64,000 bases of DNA from Protea cynaroides (Eukaryota; Streptophyta; Magnoliopsida; Proteales; Proteaceae): assembly GCA_028583415.1 (NCBI GenBank), contig CM053273.1, forward strand, positions 92,287,885 through 92,351,884, given 5' to 3'. Each line of letters begins with the position of its first letter. The first letter of the stretch is position 1. The notes under the pieces are model-generated. The model was not told where the DNA came from and ran no database searches. It saw only the letters and a list, made by a program, of their open reading frames with translations. The position numbers and the translations under genes were made by a program. Below, one piece after another: positions 62,239 to 64,000 of the stretch.

Positions 62239-63559
62239 TGTCACGTTCTCCCCCTGATGCTCCACTCGCATCAAATACACTAACCACACACATACATTCA
62301 CATGCATATTCCTAGCATCATCATCATCATCATGTTATAAATAAACAGAATTAAATATACATGAACATTAATAACAGGAATATTGGATGACATGTGAAAT
62401 GCACAATATACGCATACAAGCATAGAATCATTCATGACATTGGACTCAATAAACAAAAATAGTTTATTATTAACCAATTAATTTAGGTCTTGTTCCCTCA
62501 CCTTTGGTCAAATCGTTCAAGCTTTGTAATTCACTCTTAGACCACTTGGAAACCTAACAAGTTGATAGATTTTAATTAGAATAAATTCCCTTAAGTTTAG
62601 ACTAACAGAAGCTGAGGGGTCGCAGGTGGGGTAGCACCTGAGGTCTCAGTTTCTGCGACCACAGGGTGTAGGGTCGTAGGTGGGGTCGGACATACTTCGA
62701 CCTACGTGCGGCCACACCCTCCCTAGAACTTCCCGAGTGCATGTGGTCGAACATGTGGGTCTCGTGGGGTCGGATATCATGCGACCACACGTATCATGGT
62801 CGACCTTTCACTCTTAAGTCCATTCCTTCATGTTTGAATCCTTTGGCTTACCATCATGGTCCTTCCTATGATTGCTCTATGGCTCAAAACTATAATTTTT
62901 ATACACTATCCATTGTCCACAATGATTTCCTCCATGGATTCTCTTGGAATTTGTCCATGGATGGATGATTTGGGTTTCTCCTAATCCTATCTTCTTCATG
63001 AACGATTCTAGGCTCTTAATTCATGTAGAAAATTAAGTTCATACCTTAGGTTTGCTGAGATTCAAAGTTTTCTCTGAACTTTCATCTTCCTTGGTATTCT
63101 TCTTCAATTTTCCTTCTATTCCTTATCTTTTATTTCTCTCACTTTCAATTAGGGTTCTAAATGAGTGAAAGAGGCTAAGGGACGTCATATTTATAGAGGA
63201 AAACCCTCCATAATATGCCCCAATGAGTTTAGGAAAGACCCCCCTTCAAATTAGGAAGGTTTCCTAAATTCGATTTCTGACTGTTTTCGTGGGGTCGCAG
63301 GTGGGGTCGCAGAATCCGTCGACCCTACCTTTTTAAAACATCTGATCCCATGACCAAAAGTCATGGGTTGGACTCTTTTGAGGTGGGGTCAGTCATACTT
63401 GTTTAGGCATGCGACCACACACTCATATTTAACTATTTTTGAGTTAAATTTCATACTTGATCTTGTGGTTTCTTCACGCACTTGGTCCACTTGACTCAAC
63501 CATGATATGTAGACCTGGTACAAGGTGGTAAGACCGGTTAGTTCGATACGAGTCTTACA
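62239..63559 (-). mobile_element. Gypsy (Tekay-like) 3' LTR
   Basis: On the minus strand starts TGTAAGACTCG (63559) and ends GAGAACGTGACA (62239), preceded by polypurine tract AAGAGAGGGGGAG (63560-63572). Contains repeated GGTCGCAGGTGGGGTCG motifs (62610-62690, 63290-63310). The rest of the element would lie to the right but is replaced by another LTR at 63634. Confidence 0.6.
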
Positions 63560-63633
63560 ACTCCCCCTCTCTTATTATAAATTTTGTCTTTGAAATTTGC
63601 CCATACCTTCCGAGTCGAAAATGTGAGGATATT

Positions 63634-64000
63634 TGTAAAACCCGCACTCCGTAAACCCGGTCTAAACCTTGGTTTTGTGTCGTAGCAGGTCTTCCGATCA
63701 TCACTTTGCCAGACGGGACGAGCGAATGACAAACAGGTACGAAATCAGATCAAAGACGGTCAAATATTAATCATTTTATGTTGACCGGTCGATGGTACCG
63801 GTCTTGGTACCGGTCGACCGGTCAGCTCTGCGCAGCTGAGTGCGAAGATCCGGAAATTGACTTCTGAGAGTCCCACTTTCCTGATTTTGAATCCTAAGAC
63901 TTTCTTAATCCTAGTAGGGTTACTAAACCCTAATTCTAGCCTATAAATACACCTTAAACCTCCTCAAATCCTTTCCATTATCTCTCATAAATCCTAGAGA
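63634..64000 (+). mobile_element. Start of another gypsy LTR, running off the window
   Basis: Begins TGTAAAACCCGCACTCCG, a frequent chromovirus LTR start. Has a GACCGGTCGA/TCGACCGGTC inverted repeat (63781-63821) and a TATA-like CTATAAATACACC near 63940. The end is outside the window. Confidence 0.55.

Overview
The window is nuclear DNA of a flowering plant. Evidence: a plant class II formin gene with canonical GT-AG introns, Ty1/copia and Ty3/gypsy (chromovirus) LTR retrotransposons, plant L1 LINEs with a C-terminal RNase H, an RTE-type LINE and hAT DNA transposons with 8-bp target duplications. Very long, transposon-filled introns fit a large-genome woody, early-diverging eudicot or magnoliid, but the species cannot be named from sequence alone.

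Almost the whole window is one gene. A class II formin (PTEN-like domain, C2, proline-rich FH1, FH2) lies on the minus strand with its ATG at 60424. Twelve coding exons can be traced to 1915: 60352-60424, 59454-60157, 59138-59359, 57248-59052, 56513-56636, 47785-47856, 23651-23749, 3281-3322, 3123-3203, 2451-2501, 2098-2179 and 1915-2009. They join in phase without a stop for 3450 nt (1150 codons). The end of FH2 should lie left of position 1. Three introns measure about 8.7 kb (47857-56512), 24.0 kb (23750-47784) and 20.3 kb (3323-23650) and hold nearly all other features.

Intron 3323-23650: microsatellites; copia A (4512-9873, TSD TGGTT); small hAT-type elements (10441-10637, 10885-11068); a long fold-back repeat (about 11130-19300) split by L1 LINE A (about 11382-18716), itself split by a solo LTR (14886-15774); copia C (19739-23562, TSD ATATC).

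Intron 23750-47784: an RTE LINE split by a small non-autonomous LTR element (25243-27231); then a deep nest. A large gypsy solo LTR (27592-46923) contains copia B (28698-44776, TSD GATTT). Copia B contains a complete CATAG-type hAT derivative (29842-30925) and part of another (42950-43193). Next to the latter sits L1 LINE B (about 33320-42945), which contains a hAT element (33448-38292, TSD ATTGGACC).

Intron 47857-56512: a hAT deletion derivative (48348-50195, TSD ATCCTATG), a truncated gypsy chromovirus (51244-53885) holding a MITE (53433-53840), LTR pieces and another copy of the fold-back module. Upstream of the formin are a pyrimidine-rich leader, a broken peroxisomal enoyl-CoA isomerase-like gene (61617-62084) and gypsy LTRs running to the window end.

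The formin appears to be the only intact host gene. Every transposon reading frame examined has stops, frameshifts or deletions.
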